Position numbers and translations under genes: made by a program
The notes under the pieces: model-generated
What the model saw: the letters and a program-made list of their open reading frames with translations, nothing else
Told to the model about the DNA's origin: nothing
The model's database searches: none
Assembly: GCF_900107635.1 (NCBI RefSeq)
Contig: NZ_FNRD01000006.1
Coordinates: forward strand, 1-64,000
Direction: 5' to 3'
Source of the DNA: Flavobacterium gillisiae
GTDB lineage: Bacteria > Bacteroidota > Bacteroidia > Flavobacteriales > Flavobacteriaceae
Length of the DNA stretch: 64,000 bases
Shown here: piece by piece, positions 16,814 to 26,258 of the stretch
Numbering within the stretch: position 1 is the first letter of the stretch
How the letters are laid out: every line of letters starts with the position of its first letter

Positions 16814-19204
16814 TTAGTTTTTACCAGGGATAAAAACCAATTTTGTTGAAGTTTTAACAATCTCTTCCTTATTGAGCATCATTTTTCTAAAATTACCTGC
16901 GTTGTATATTTCTGCCTGATCATTATAATGCGGACTTAACGGATTTCCAGATTGTCCAGTAGGCAGTACATTCCAACTATTTTCAATATCAGAAAAATCA
17001 ATCACTCTTCGCGAAGACGGGCCTCCCTTTACAACGTATTCCGATTCATTTGTATAATCAAACATTTGGTTGTTGATTACTTCATTAGACCCCGATACCT
17101 CAAATGGCCCAACATTAAATATTTTTCTTAGCATAGCAATTTTCCCTAACGGATGCTGATATTCTACAACATGTACTTTATCCCAAGTCCAGGCAGGAAC
17201 CGATTTTCCTAATTGTATTTCTAATGCAGTAATTGCTTCTTTAAAAGATTTCGAAAGAATCTCACTTCTGGATTCTTTTCTGTTTTTAGTTTCTACATTG
17301 TCCCACCACAGCGATTTTTCATTTGTGATTTGTTTGGCAATTAGCTGCTTCATTATATGCGTAGCTAAAAACTGCTTGAATCCGTCCTCTCCTAACTCGT
17401 CTTTAAAAGTATTTTTTAGATACATATAAATCAACTTATTGTAAATTGTAGGCGCCACATCCTCTGTATTATTTGTTCCTTTCCAAGATTTTAAAATAGC
17501 AACTGCTTCTTTTTCATTCTTCGAAAGTGAATTCACATCTAAATTGGAAATTAAATTCTTAACCACATCAGGAGCTACTGACGAAGTATTATCCGTAATC
17601 ATCTTACCTACAGATTTTTTATCCCAGTTTGACTTTGGCTCTAATAACTGGGTAATTCTTTTCGCTCTGTCTTCTGGGAGATAATAACCAGGATATACAA
17701 AACCATCAATTGCTTCAGGCTGATTGTTTGCTGAATACACATAGTTCCATTCTGGATTTACTGCCGAAGGATTCTTGGAGAAATCCAAATATTCCGTAAT
17801 ATCATCTTTTCCAGAGGGACCATCCAAGATAAAATTCGTGTCTACTCCTTCATTGTGTTTGTATAATTTACCTGTTGCCCACCAGGCTACATTTCCTTTA
17901 GCATCTCCATACATCACATTTAACCCTGGAGCCGAAATAAGAGCTACCCCTCTTTGAAAATCAGCTTTACTTTCAGCATGAGAAAGAGCATAAACCGCAT
18001 CCAGAATATGAATGGGTTGCTGTGTGTAAATCCAAGACATAGCCACCGGTTTCTTATTATCTAAACCAACAATTAAATTATTCATGATAGGACCGTGTCG
18101 ACTCACTTTTACGTTGAGCACTACATCAGCACTATCCTTTACTTTTATAACATTCTTTCTAATTATATAATTACTAAAACCTGTTGGCGTTTTATATTTA
18201 TTGGCATTACCAGGACTATTCTCTTCTTGGTATAAATCAATATCATCATTTTCAAACATAGTCAAACCATAAGCGTAATCCCTATTGTGTCCTAACAAGG
18301 GAAAAGGCGTTCCTGCCAGATAACAACCATACAATTCGAATTCAGGAGTTACGATATGGGCTTCGTACCATGTTCCCGGTTGTGAAAATCCAATATGCGG
18401 GTCATTTGCAAAAATTACTTTTCCATTTTTAGTTTTCTTTGGTGCAATAACCCAACTGTTACTTCCCACAAAAGGAGGAATAGGTGAATTATCCAATAAT
18501 GCCGCTACTGATTTTGAAATGGCTAAAAACTCTTGCGGCTTTTCTTTTGCGTTTTTAATTATAGTAGTATTAAATTCGCCGTCAAGACCAAAATCCTTTA
18601 GGTAATCCATTCCGTATTTATTACGAATATCAGTCAACAACGGATCTGTTTTTTGTGCCATGGCAAAGCTAAAGGACATATAACCAAAAATATTATACAC
18701 ATCTTTTATAGTGAATTTATCTTTCTTTACGCCAACCAACTGAAACTCGATTGGGGTCACCCCTTCATCCATATATTGATTGATTCCATCCAGATAAGCT
18801 TCTGTCAATTTATAACTTTCACTATTTATATCTAAACCTGCAATCGCCTTTTCTGAGGCTTCTTCGATACCAAGACCAGCAAAAAACATATCATTCTTTA
18901 AAGCCACCCTTCCGAAGATTTCAGACAATCGTCCCGGTGCAATACGTCGCATTAATTCCATTTGCCACAAACGATCTTGCGCGTGAACATAACCCAAAGC
19001 AGTCATTGCATCTATAGCATTATTGGCATAGATATGCGGCACCCCAAAGCCATCAAAATACACTGTTGTTTCGTCGTGAATACTTTTCAGTTCCACTTTG
19101 CCTTCATATTTTGGCTTTAGATAAAAACCGTACAACACCAACCCAACAATTAGAATCGCAATTATTGAAACTAAGACTAAGAGGCTTTTTTTGATTATTT
19201 TCAT
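16814..19204 (-). CDS. Penicillin acylase-family N-terminal nucleophile hydrolase
   Basis: A 796-residue precursor with an N-terminal membrane/signal segment (about 8-30). Family features of the alpha part are IYANNAIDAMTALGYVHAQDRLWQME. The cleavage site is Gly-Ser at PPFVGSNSW, with Ser248 the expected nucleophile and new N-terminus of the beta chain. FANDPHIGFSQPG and a VSGSNEVINNQ segment follow. It would self-process in the periplasm and hydrolyse an amide, possibly of an acylated signal or peptide; the true substrate is unknown. It sits between kmo and the glycine-zipper gene, with no obvious link to the kynurenine pathway. Confidence 0.88.
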   Translation of the reverse strand: MKIIKKSLLVLVSIIAILIVGLVLYGFYLKPKYEGKVELKSIHDETTVYFDGFGVPHIYANNAIDAMTALGYVHAQDRLWQMELMRRIAPGRLSEIFGRVALKNDMFFAGLGIEEASEKAIAGLDINSESYKLTEAYLDGINQYMDEGVTPIEFQLVGVKKDKFTIKDVYNIFGYMSFSFAMAQKTDPLLTDIRNKYGMDYLKDFGLDGEFNTTIIKNAKEKPQEFLAISKSVAALLDNSPIPPFVGSNSWVIAPKKTKNGKVIFANDPHIGFSQPGTWYEAHIVTPEFELYGCYLAGTPFPLLGHNRDYAYGLTMFENDDIDLYQEENSPGNANKYKTPTGFSNYIIRKNVIKVKDSADVVLNVKVSRHGPIMNNLIVGLDNKKPVAMSWIYTQQPIHILDAVYALSHAESKADFQRGVALISAPGLNVMYGDAKGNVAWWATGKLYKHNEGVDTNFILDGPSGKDDITEYLDFSKNPSAVNPEWNYVYSANNQPEAIDGFVYPGYYLPEDRAKRITQLLEPKSNWDKKSVGKMITDNTSSVAPDVVKNLISNLDVNSLSKNEKEAVAILKSWKGTNNTEDVAPTIYNKLIYMYLKNTFKDELGEDGFKQFLATHIMKQLIAKQITNEKSLWWDNVETKNRKESRSEILSKSFKEAITALEIQLGKSVPAWTWDKVHVVEYQHPLGKIAMLRKIFNVGPFEVSGSNEVINNQMFDYTNESEYVVKGGPSSRRVIDFSDIENSWNVLPTGQSGNPLSPHYNDQAEIYNAGNFRKMMLNKEEIVKTSTKLVFIPGKN

Positions 19205-19223
19205 TTTTATAATTTGTGATTAA

Positions 19224-19231
19224 CAAATATA
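19224..19231 (-). promoter_or_regulatory. Putative -7 box of the acylase gene (TATATTTG)
   Basis: Minus-strand TATATTTG fits TAnnTTTG, 20 nt before the acylase ATG. Confidence 0.38.
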
Positions 19232-19310
19232 AATAATTTCACACGCATTTGAACGAATTGCTTTTCATTCTTCTGCGATAAACCCGAAATCTGAAATTGT
19301 TTAAAATCAA

Positions 19311-19351
19311 AAAGAGTGTTTAAATTCCAAATTGGAATCCAAACACTCTTT
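19311..19351 (-). terminator. Terminator of the glycine-zipper gene
   Basis: An 11-bp stem (19311-19321 with 19341-19351) whose loop holds a second palindrome, ATTCCAAATTGGAAT. On the minus strand it is followed by a T-rich tract. Confidence 0.75.
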
Positions 19352-19372
19352 CTTCAATCAACTACTTATTTA

Positions 19373-19783
19373 TTATTTTTTGCTTCCGTCAATAATAGCA
19401 CCAGTTCCTGCTCCAACTCCTGCTCCAGCAACTCCACCTATTATCGCTCCCTGTACTTTTTTCTTACTTATAATCGCACCAGTAGCCGCACCAACTCCTG
19501 CACCAATTACAGCTCCTTTTGCTGTACTGCTCCAACCTTTCTTTTCTGTAGTGGTTGTCGTAGTAGTCGTTGTGTTATTTCCTGGTTGATTAACTATAAT
19601 AGTTTCTTTTTGCATTTCAACTTTTGTCATTTCCACCTGCATAGAGTCAATCACTCTTTGTTTTTCAATTGCAACTTCCATAGAGTCAACAGTTGCTTCC
19701 TTGGCAGCCTCTAAATCCATTTTTCCTTGATTTTTACAAGAAACAATTAACAGAGACAGTGCTATAAAATATAATGCTTTCAT
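19373..19783 (-). CDS. Glycine-zipper lipoprotein (YMGG-like)
   Basis: A 136-residue lipoprotein with the lipobox LLIVSC (Cys16). A charged coiled stretch (about 20-70), a run of eight threonines around residue 76 and a C-terminal glycine-zipper region (about 88-133) follow. The zipper region carries repeated GAVIGAGVGAATGAII and GAIIGGVAGAGVGAGTGAII units. Such zippers pack as membrane-embedded hairpins or oligomers. The function is unknown; outer-membrane association is inferred from the lipobox. It is an isolated gene with its own terminator. Confidence 0.8.
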   Translation of the reverse strand: MKALYFIALSLLIVSCKNQGKMDLEAAKEATVDSMEVAIEKQRVIDSMQVEMTKVEMQKETIIVNQPGNNTTTTTTTTTEKKGWSSTAKGAVIGAGVGAATGAIISKKKVQGAIIGGVAGAGVGAGTGAIIDGSKK

Positions 19784-19985
19784 AATTTTATGATTTCAGA
19801 ATTAATAATTCACAAAGAAACAACGAAAAGACCTAATCTAACTTATATAATTTCAAGTATTTATTATATAATTTACGTTAAAGACTTGACAATCTATACT
19901 ACTTAAGGGATTCAAACTTACACCTCAATATTACCCTTACTTATTTAAAAACAACTCTTTTTCGAATCTAGTCACCTTCAAAACA

Positions 19986-20102
19986 ACTGGAGCTAACCAA
20001 ATCAGATTAAGTTCACACGAACATGAGATTCTAACGCTTTTCATTAATTAGTCAAATAAACTAAACCCTTCGAACTGAAGTAAAACAGATCGTTGCCATC
20101 CT
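19986..20102 (-). pseudogene. Decayed fragment of a second kynureninase gene (C-terminal part)
   Basis: This stretch aligns without gaps to 21015-21131 inside the intact kynureninase gene; I counted 85 of 117 identical bases by eye. Translated in the matching minus-strand frame it gives SVLLQFEGFSLFD, a stop, then LMK, against SVLLHGEGRSLFDYLMK in the intact protein. The stop replaces the Tyr. The end of the copy also matches (LIWLAPV against VIRFAPV). It is therefore a truncated, stop-containing relic. It lies in the 400-nt gap between the glycine-zipper and flavin reductase genes, which is otherwise featureless. Confidence 0.82.
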
Positions 20103-20151
20103 ATCATAAATCAAATTGTATTCAGGATTATAATGTTGTTTATTAATATTG

Positions 20152-20159
20152 TATTTTTG
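20152..20159 (+). promoter_or_regulatory. Putative -7 box of the flavin reductase gene (TATTTTTG)
   Basis: TATTTTTG fits TAnnTTTG, 27 nt before the ATG at 20187. A TTG at 20136 is closer than the usual -33 spacing. Confidence 0.38.
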
Positions 20160-20186
20160 TTAAACAAAACATTTAAATAAACCATT

Positions 20187-20825
20187 ATGACTGCAATTTC
20201 TCAAGATGATCTTTCTAAACTCGAAAAAGTGGAACGATTAAATTTAATTAATTCTTGCACGGGTTACAAATCAGCAAATTTAATTGCGACAAAATCATTA
20301 GTTGGAGAAAGTAACGTTGCTATTTTTAGTAGCATAACCCATTTAGGAAGCAATCCTGCATTGATAGGTTTTATGGTGCGTCCCACAACGGTTCCGCGCG
20401 ACACCTACAAAAACATAAAAGACACAGGACATTTTACCGTAAATCACGTTACAGAGACTATGATTGTTGATGCACATCATACATCAGCTAATTATGAAAG
20501 TGGAGTGTCTGAATTTAACAAAACAAATCTTGAAGAAGAGTGGAAAGAAGGTATTAGTGTTCCTTTTACAAAAGGCAGCCCAGTGCAATTGTATTGTAAA
20601 TATGTAAATGAATATTACATTAAAGAAAATGACACCATTCATATTATTGCTTCTATCGAACAGCTGTTTTTTGACGAAAACCTAAGACATGAAGATGGTT
20701 GGCTACAAATAGAAAAAGGAAACGTAGTCGCTTTAAATGGTCTTGATGGTTATTGCTTACCCAAGTTAATTGACCGTTTTGAATATGCTAGAATAGACAC
20801 TCCAACAAAATCCATTTTTAAATAA
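20187..20825 (+). CDS. Flavin reductase-family FMN-binding protein
   Basis: A 212-residue split-barrel flavoprotein. It has the entry segment RLNLINSCTGYKSANLIAT. The FMN-contacting stretch SNVAIFSSITHLGSNPALIGFMVRP and the RDTYKNIKDTGHFTVNHV loop are typical of DIM6/NTAB-type reductases. It is flanked by the kynureninase relic and by the intact kynureninase gene, with which it is convergent. A role in tryptophan/kynurenine catabolism is possible by context but not shown by sequence. It ends near a bidirectional terminator. Confidence 0.85.
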   Translation: MTAISQDDLSKLEKVERLNLINSCTGYKSANLIATKSLVGESNVAIFSSITHLGSNPALIGFMVRPTTVPRDTYKNIKDTGHFTVNHVTETMIVDAHHTSANYESGVSEFNKTNLEEEWKEGISVPFTKGSPVQLYCKYVNEYYIKENDTIHIIASIEQLFFDENLRHEDGWLQIEKGNVVALNGLDGYCLPKLIDRFEYARIDTPTKSIFK

Positions 20826-20887
20826 AAACTCATGTTGCTTAGTCCCTTTGAATTTATTATTAGATGTTAGAGAATTAAAGAAGAACA

Positions 20888-20929
20888 AAACCCATTGACA
20901 AATAAAACATTTAACTTGTCAATGGGTTT
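20888..20929. terminator. Bidirectional terminator
   Basis: A perfect 14-bp stem (20888-20901 with 20916-20929) with a 14-nt loop, between the convergent flavin reductase and kynureninase genes. Confidence 0.8.
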
Positions 20930-20938
20930 CTAATTCTA

Positions 20939-22219
20939 TTAGTGTACTTCTTGAATTCCTTTTTTTAATATTTGTCCAAAATCATACATATCTTCAAAAG
21001 AACAATACAATGGAACTGGTGCAAACCGAATCACATTAGGTTCACGCCAATCTGTAATCACTCCATTTTTCATTAAATAGTCAAACAAACTGCGTCCTTC
21101 TCCGTGAAGTAAAACGGATAATTGACATCCTCTTTCAGCGGGATTCGTTGGCGTAATTATTTCAAAACTACTGTCAACTTCTTTGTCGATCTCCTGAAGA
21201 ACAAATTCTAAATAGGAAGTTATTTTATCTCTTTTTTCAATTAGGGCGTCCATGCCTATTTCATCAAACATTTCTACGGAAGCCAAATAAGGCGCCAAAG
21301 AAAGTACTGGCAAATTACTTATTTGCCAACCATCTGCCCCATGAACGGGATCAAAAGTAGGTTCCATCTTGAAACGGCGTTCCTTGTTATGTCCCCACCA
21401 ACCAGCAAATCGAGGTAAATCAGGATTATTGTGGTGTTTTTCATGTACAAAACATCCAGAAGCATTTCCTGGTCCAGAATTCATGTATTTATAACTGCAC
21501 CAAGCCGCAAAATCTATATCCCAATCGTGTAATTCTAATTTTATGTTTCCAGCAGCATGAGCAAGATCCCAACCCACTACTGCGCCCGCTTTATGTCCTG
21601 CAGCAGTTATCGTTTTCATGTCAAAAACCTGACCCGTGTAGTAATTCACTCCGCCAATTAAAACTAAAGCCAGTTCATCACCAACTTCTTTAATTTTAGC
21701 CAAAACATCTTCTAAACGGATGTTATGCTCTCCATCGCGTCGTTTAATTTCTACAATAGCATCCTCTGTTTTGTATCCGTGGAAATCCACCTGACTTTGA
21801 AACATATATTGATCTGAAGGAAATGCTTTTTCCTCACAAATGATTTTATATCTCGTTTTTGTAGGTCGGTAAAAGGACACCATCAATAAATGAAGGTTTA
21901 CCGTTAAGGTATTCATTACGGTAACTTCTGACGGAAGCGCACCTACAATTATAGCTAATGGCTCAGCAAAACGTTCGTGATAATCCCACCACGGTTTTTC
22001 GGCATAAAAATGTCCTTCGACCGCTAGATTTGCCCAATCATCCATTACATCATCAACATAGGCTTTTGTTCTTTTGGGCTGTAAGCCCAATGAATTTCCA
22101 GTGAAATAAATTACTTTTTTATCATTCACTTTTGGAAAAATGAATTCGTCTCTGTATTTATTTAATTTGTCTTGTGAATCAAGTTGTTTTGCAAATTCCT
22201 TAGTGTTTTCGAAAGTCAT
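20939..22219 (-). CDS. kynU: Kynureninase
   Basis: A 426-residue PLP enzyme that cleaves 3-hydroxykynurenine or kynurenine to (3-hydroxy)anthranilate and alanine. It has the N-terminal IYFTGNSLGLQPK, substrate-loop NTLTVNLHLLM and GWDLAHAAGN. The PLP lysine is in AAWCSYKYMNSGPG (Lys244). The C-terminal small domain contains RGCQLSVLL and WREPNVIRFAPVPLY. Full family length. Together with kmo it supplies two successive steps of the kynurenine route. A truncated relic of a second copy lies 1 kb away. Confidence 0.94.
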   Translation of the reverse strand: MTFENTKEFAKQLDSQDKLNKYRDEFIFPKVNDKKVIYFTGNSLGLQPKRTKAYVDDVMDDWANLAVEGHFYAEKPWWDYHERFAEPLAIIVGALPSEVTVMNTLTVNLHLLMVSFYRPTKTRYKIICEEKAFPSDQYMFQSQVDFHGYKTEDAIVEIKRRDGEHNIRLEDVLAKIKEVGDELALVLIGGVNYYTGQVFDMKTITAAGHKAGAVVGWDLAHAAGNIKLELHDWDIDFAAWCSYKYMNSGPGNASGCFVHEKHHNNPDLPRFAGWWGHNKERRFKMEPTFDPVHGADGWQISNLPVLSLAPYLASVEMFDEIGMDALIEKRDKITSYLEFVLQEIDKEVDSSFEIITPTNPAERGCQLSVLLHGEGRSLFDYLMKNGVITDWREPNVIRFAPVPLYCSFEDMYDFGQILKKGIQEVH

Positions 22220-22388
22220 GGATATAATTTAGTTTTGTAAAAATAACTAATATTTATTGCTGCGCAAAGTGCCCTTGCTTTATTTAACAAGTTAAATGAA
22301 GTTAAATACCAATTGGAAGATTCCGCTAAGGCAAATCACTTAACCGCTGAATTTTAAGTATATTTACTTGTATTTAAACTCTAGTCAC

Positions 22389-23123
22389 ATGCTTAAAAAT
22401 AGCCTTAACGTAATTATTCTTTCTATAGCGGTGGTCATCTCTGCTTTTTTGTTTTCTAACGCTTTCCAGAACAGAAATAAAAGCAGTGACACCATAAGTG
22501 TTACCGGATTAGGAAAAACAGATTTTGTATCGGATCTAATTGTTTGGAAAGGATCCTTTTCTAAAAAAAGCAATACCTTAAAAGAGGCCTACGCATCTTT
22601 AGACGCTGACCGAGAAAAAATTAAAAATTATCTATTAAGCAAAGGAATCCCTACTGCTGATATTATTTTCTCAGCTATTAGTTTCAACAAAGATTACGAG
22701 ACCAGTTATAATGCAAACGGAACCGTTAGACAAACTTTATTCACTGGTTTTACCTTAAACCAAAATGTCAGCATTCAGTCTAAGGACGTAAATAAAATTG
22801 AAGATATCTCGAGACAATCCAGCGAATTAATTAACACAGGAGTTGAATTTTACTCGAATGCTCCTGAATATTACTACACAAAACTAGCCGAATTAAAAAT
22901 AAAAATGATTGCCGAAGCCACAAAAGATGCCAGTTCAAGAGCCAAAAGTATTGCTGAGAATGCTGATGCAGCTTTAGGCAATTTAAAGAAATCGGATATG
23001 GGGGTTTTCCAAATTATAGCTCAAAACTCCTCTGAAGATTATTCTTATGGCGGTTCATTTAATACCAATTCTAAAAACAAAACAGCCACCATTACAATAA
23101 AATTAGTGTATCAGGTAGATTAG
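22389..23123 (+). CDS. SIMPL-domain (DUF541) exported protein
   Basis: I choose the ATG at 22389, which is followed at once by a hydrophobic export/anchor segment (LNVIILSIAVVISAFLFSNAF). A TTG seven codons upstream is the alternative. The 244-residue protein has the SIMPL fold signatures ISVTGLGKTDFVSD, YASLDADREKIKNYL and GFTLNQNVSIQSKDV. It also has an A-rich helix MIAEATKDASSRAKSIAENA. SIMPL proteins are periplasmic and mostly of unknown function. The gene stands alone and is followed by repeat E2. Confidence 0.85.
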   Translation: MLKNSLNVIILSIAVVISAFLFSNAFQNRNKSSDTISVTGLGKTDFVSDLIVWKGSFSKKSNTLKEAYASLDADREKIKNYLLSKGIPTADIIFSAISFNKDYETSYNANGTVRQTLFTGFTLNQNVSIQSKDVNKIEDISRQSSELINTGVEFYSNAPEYYYTKLAELKIKMIAEATKDASSRAKSIAENADAALGNLKKSDMGVFQIIAQNSSEDYSYGGSFNTNSKNKTATITIKLVYQVD

Positions 23124-23155
23124 ATTTTTAAAAAATATTATTTTACACTGAGAGT

Positions 23156-23282
23156 CGCGTGAGGGATTACTTCGCTAGTTCGCTATCGTTCGTGTGAAGT
23201 GGAAATCCTTTTTTATAATGTAGCGCTAGCAGAATTATAAAAACGATTGCAACAAATAGCCAGACCCTTTTGGGGCACGCCC
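23156..23282 (+). repeat. Dispersed structured intergenic repeat, copy E2
   Basis: This copy shows the family blocks GCGTGAGGGAT, GAAGTGGAAATCC, GATTGCAACAAATAGCC and a terminal GACCCTTTTGGGGCACGCCC. A variable central hairpin (TTTTTATAAT with ATTATAAAAA) surrounds TAGCGCTA. It lies between the convergent SIMPL gene and queA. Confidence 0.7.
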
Positions 23283-23289
23283 AAAAAAA

Positions 23290-23315
23290 AAATCTCGCCA
23301 TTACTGACGAGATTT
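23290..23315 (-). terminator. Terminator of queA
   Basis: An 8-bp stem (23290-23297 with 23308-23315). On the minus strand it runs into ten T from the A-tract at 23283-23292. Confidence 0.8.
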
Positions 23316-23337
23316 GTGAATTAACCTTTTATGTTGA

Positions 23338-24387
23338 TTAGATGATTAACATGGCATCACCATAAGAATAGAATTTGTATTCTTCTTTGATTGCTTCTTC
23401 ATAAGCTCTTTTCATTAAATCATGTCCGCAAAATGCTGAAACCATCATTAATAAAGTAGATTTTGGCGTATGAAAGTTGGTAATCATACAAGTAGGAATT
23501 GTAAATTCATGAGGAGGGAAAACAAATTTGTTTGTCCAACCATCAAAAGGATTTAATGTTCCATGTGAAGAAACCGAACTTTCTACAGCACGCATAGAAG
23601 TAGTACCTACAGTACAAATACGTTTTTTATGCACTTTAGCGTCATTTACAATATCACAGGCTGCTTGAGTAATTTTTAATTCCTCAGAGTCCATTTTATG
23701 TTTTGACAAATCTTCAACCTCAACAGGATTGAATGTTCCCAAACCAACGTGTAGTGTAACTTCGGCAAATTTGATTCCTTTGATTTCTAGTTTTTTCAAT
23801 AAATGTTTAGAGAAGTGCAATCCTGCAGTAGGTGCTGCTACAGCTCCTTCTTCTTTAGCATAAATCGTTTGGTAACGCTCCGCATCTTCTGGAGTAACAT
23901 CTCTGCTTATGTATTTTGGGATTGGAGTTTCTCCAAGTTCTGTCAATTTTTTTCTGAATTCTTCATACGAACCATCGTAAAGGAAACGCAATGTTCTTCC
24001 ACGAGAAGTTGTATTATCGATAACCTCAGCTACTAATGAATCATCGTCACCGAAATACAATTTATTTCCGATTCTGATTTTACGTGCTGGATCTACTAAA
24101 ACATCCCAAAGGCGTTGTTCAGCATTTAGTTCTCTAAGTAAGAAAACTTCGATTCTAGCACCCGTTTTTTCTTTGTTTCCGTATAAACGTGCCGGAAAAA
24201 CTTTAGTATTATTCAAAATTAAAACATCGCCATCATCAAAATAATCGATAACGTCTTTGAACGTTTTATGTTCGATAGTTTGTTTCTTACGATCAATAAC
24301 CATTAAGCGAGCTTCATCTCTGTGTTCAGACGGAAATTCTGCCAACAATTCCTTAGGTAAATCAAATTGAAAATGTGATAATTTCAT
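23338..24387 (-). CDS. queA: S-adenosylmethionine:tRNA ribosyltransferase-isomerase
   Basis: A 349-residue enzyme that transfers and isomerises the ribosyl moiety of SAM onto preQ1 in tRNA to form epoxyqueuosine. Family segments are [51 protein letters not shown] [30 protein letters not shown] and [13 protein letters not shown]. Full length. It is the last gene of the rsgA-dtd-DUF3857-mazG-aroA-queA run, but it also has its own promoter-like sequence and a terminator. Confidence 0.95.
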   Translation of the reverse strand: MKLSHFQFDLPKELLAEFPSEHRDEARLMVIDRKKQTIEHKTFKDVIDYFDDGDVLILNNTKVFPARLYGNKEKTGARIEVFLLRELNAEQRLWDVLVDPARKIRIGNKLYFGDDDSLVAEVIDNTTSRGRTLRFLYDGSYEEFRKKLTELGETPIPKYISRDVTPEDAERYQTIYAKEEGAVAAPTAGLHFSKHLLKKLEIKGIKFAEVTLHVGLGTFNPVEVEDLSKHKMDSEELKITQAACDIVNDAKVHKKRICTVGTTSMRAVESSVSSHGTLNPFDGWTNKFVFPPHEFTIPTCMITNFHTPKSTLLMMVSAFCGHDLMKRAYEEAIKEEYKFYSYGDAMLII

Positions 24388-24462
24388 CTTTATATTTTTG
24401 TTTAAAAGTTTCTAGTATAAGACCTACTTATTTAGCCCTATAGTAAAACTTATTTAAGAATG

Positions 24463-24494
24463 CAAATATACGACTGTGAGATAGGCGTTGTCAA
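24463..24494 (-). promoter_or_regulatory. Putative promoter of queA
   Basis: Minus-strand TATATTTG (24463-24470) fits TAnnTTTG, and a TTG (24492-24494) lies 21 nt further upstream, near the usual -33 position. Confidence 0.45.
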
Positions 24495-24571
24495 GTGTTT
24501 TGCTATTTAATTTAGATACAAAATTGCAAAGTAACAAAGCGACAAGTGTTTACCCCCGTAAACATTGATAA

Positions 24572-25801
24572 TTACACCGTTAATTCAGTACTATTAAAAC
24601 CTAAACTTTTCAAATCTTCCCAGAAATCAGGGTATGATTTAGAAACAACTTCAGCATTTTCGATTATTATTGGCACTTTTAGCGCCAAAGGAGCAAATGC
24701 CATTGCCATTCTATGGTCGTTATAGGTTGCAATTTTAATATTAGGATTGATTGTATTTGAAGCCACAAGCGTTAAACTATCGTTTGTTACCGAAATATTT
24801 GCACCCAATTTTGTAAGCTCAATTCTAAGTGCCTCTAGTCTATCTGTTTCTTTAATTTTTAAAGTATGAAGTCCTGTAAGATGGCAACCAACTCCTAAAC
24901 CAAGACATGTGACAACAATAGTTTGTGCGATATCTGGAGTGTTGTTTAACTCAAGGTTTAAAGTTTCAGGTTTAAAGTTAATATCCTTTGTAAGTGTTAA
25001 CGCGTTATTTTCAAATCGAGAATCAACACCCATTTGCTTATAGATTTCCACCAAAGCGGAATCTCCTTGCAAACTTGTTTCTTTATAACTACTTATAGTA
25101 ACCGAAGCTGTATCGGAAAGGGCTACCAAACTAAAAAAGTAAGAAGCAGAACTCCAATCGGATTCTACTGTCATTTCTTTGGGTTCAACAGTTGCCTTTG
25201 GATATACTTTGATCACATTTCCTTCAAAGCTCGTTTTAACATCTAGATCATTGAGCAAAGCCAAAGTCATCTTGATGTAAGGCACAGAAGTAATTTCGCC
25301 AACCAAATTTATTTCGATTCCGTTTTCTAATTTTGGTGCTACTAACATTAAAGCCGAAATGTATTGACTGCTTACATTTGCAGGAATATTTACCTTAGAA
25401 GCGGTTATCTTTTGTCCTTTGATTCGAATAGGCGGATATCCCACTTCATTTTCATACGTGATTTTCGCACCTAGTTGTTCTAATGCTTCTACTAAAACTT
25501 TTATAGGGCGCTCCGTCATACGTTGCGAACCAGTCAAAACCACTTCACGACCTTCGTTTACTGCAAAAAAAGCTGTAAGAAAGCGCATTGCCGTTCCCGC
25601 ATGATGAATATCTACAATTTCTTCCTTTCCTATCAGTGCTTTTTCCATCACCTCGCTATCGTCAGAGTTAGATGTGTTTGCTAATGTTATAGCAGGAAAA
25701 AGTGCTTTTAACAATAAAAGTCTATTGGTTTCACTTTTTGATCCAGTAACTGCAATTTGCGCTTGTAAATTGGAATGGGTAGTTTGTAATAATAAATTCA
25801 T
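24572..25801 (-). CDS. aroA: 3-phosphoshikimate 1-carboxyvinyltransferase (EPSP synthase)
   Basis: A 409-residue enzyme of the shikimate pathway that joins shikimate-3-phosphate and PEP. Recognisable motifs are GSKSETNRLLLLKALF (phosphate-binding start), HHAGTAMRFLTAFFA, GSQRMTERPIKVLVEAL, DWSSASYFFSLVAL, LKIKETDRLEAL and YNDHRMAMAFAPLAL. Its product feeds the chorismate branch encoded at 38-42 kb. It is part of a minus-strand run, downstream of the MazG-like gene with a 99-nt gap. Confidence 0.94.
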   Translation of the reverse strand: MNLLLQTTHSNLQAQIAVTGSKSETNRLLLLKALFPAITLANTSNSDDSEVMEKALIGKEEIVDIHHAGTAMRFLTAFFAVNEGREVVLTGSQRMTERPIKVLVEALEQLGAKITYENEVGYPPIRIKGQKITASKVNIPANVSSQYISALMLVAPKLENGIEINLVGEITSVPYIKMTLALLNDLDVKTSFEGNVIKVYPKATVEPKEMTVESDWSSASYFFSLVALSDTASVTISSYKETSLQGDSALVEIYKQMGVDSRFENNALTLTKDINFKPETLNLELNNTPDIAQTIVVTCLGLGVGCHLTGLHTLKIKETDRLEALRIELTKLGANISVTNDSLTLVASNTINPNIKIATYNDHRMAMAFAPLALKVPIIIENAEVVSKSYPDFWEDLKSLGFNSTELTV

Positions 25802-25900
25802 GTTGTACTTATGAGTGGTGAGTTATGAATAATGATCCGTATAATTCAAGCACGCAATTTACCACTCCACGGTTATAATTCATAATTTATAATCCACAAA

Positions 25901-26227
25901 TTATTTCAGCTTTTCATTGTTTTTGTGACGATCCTTATCTCGTACCGATTTAAAATCCATTTTCTTATCGAAAGCGGCTTGTAAATCGATTCCAGTTTGA
26001 TTTGCGAGACATAAAACCACAAAAACAACATCGGCTAATTCCTCACCAAGATCTTTGTTCTTATCACTTTCTTTCTCTGATTGTTCACCGTAACGACGGG
26101 CAATGATGCGTGCTACTTCACCTACTTCTTCGGTAAGTTGTGCCATATTGGTCAATTCGTTGAAGTACCGAACGCCGTGCTCTTTAATCCAATTGTCTAC
26201 GTCTAGTTGGGAATCTTTTAAGTTCAT
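25901..26227 (-). CDS. MazG-like nucleotide pyrophosphohydrolase
   Basis: A 108-residue all-alpha NTP pyrophosphatase. It has the ligand motif LTEEVGEVARIIARRYGEQ and the second acidic motif LGEELADVVFVVLCLAN (ExxE...ExxD type) that binds Mg and the nucleotide phosphates. Its single-domain length fits the MazG-like/RS21-C6 group used for nucleotide-pool cleaning. It lies between the DUF3857 array (32-nt gap) and aroA. Confidence 0.88.
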   Translation of the reverse strand: MNLKDSQLDVDNWIKEHGVRYFNELTNMAQLTEEVGEVARIIARRYGEQSEKESDKNKDLGEELADVVFVVLCLANQTGIDLQAAFDKKMDFKSVRDKDRHKNNEKLK

Positions 26228-26258
26228 GTTGTTATGTTTATTAATCCCGATAGGGCTA

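Noticed and set aside
19316..19714. Long Ser/Cys/Asn-rich open frame opposite the glycine-zipper gene
   Set aside because: It is the antisense of a repetitive Gly/Ala-rich coding region with its terminator, has no signal or family features, and is compositionally a shadow.
24388..24571. A preQ1 riboswitch before queA
   Set aside because: I looked for the short preQ1 aptamer pattern and found none; only an ordinary promoter-like sequence is present.
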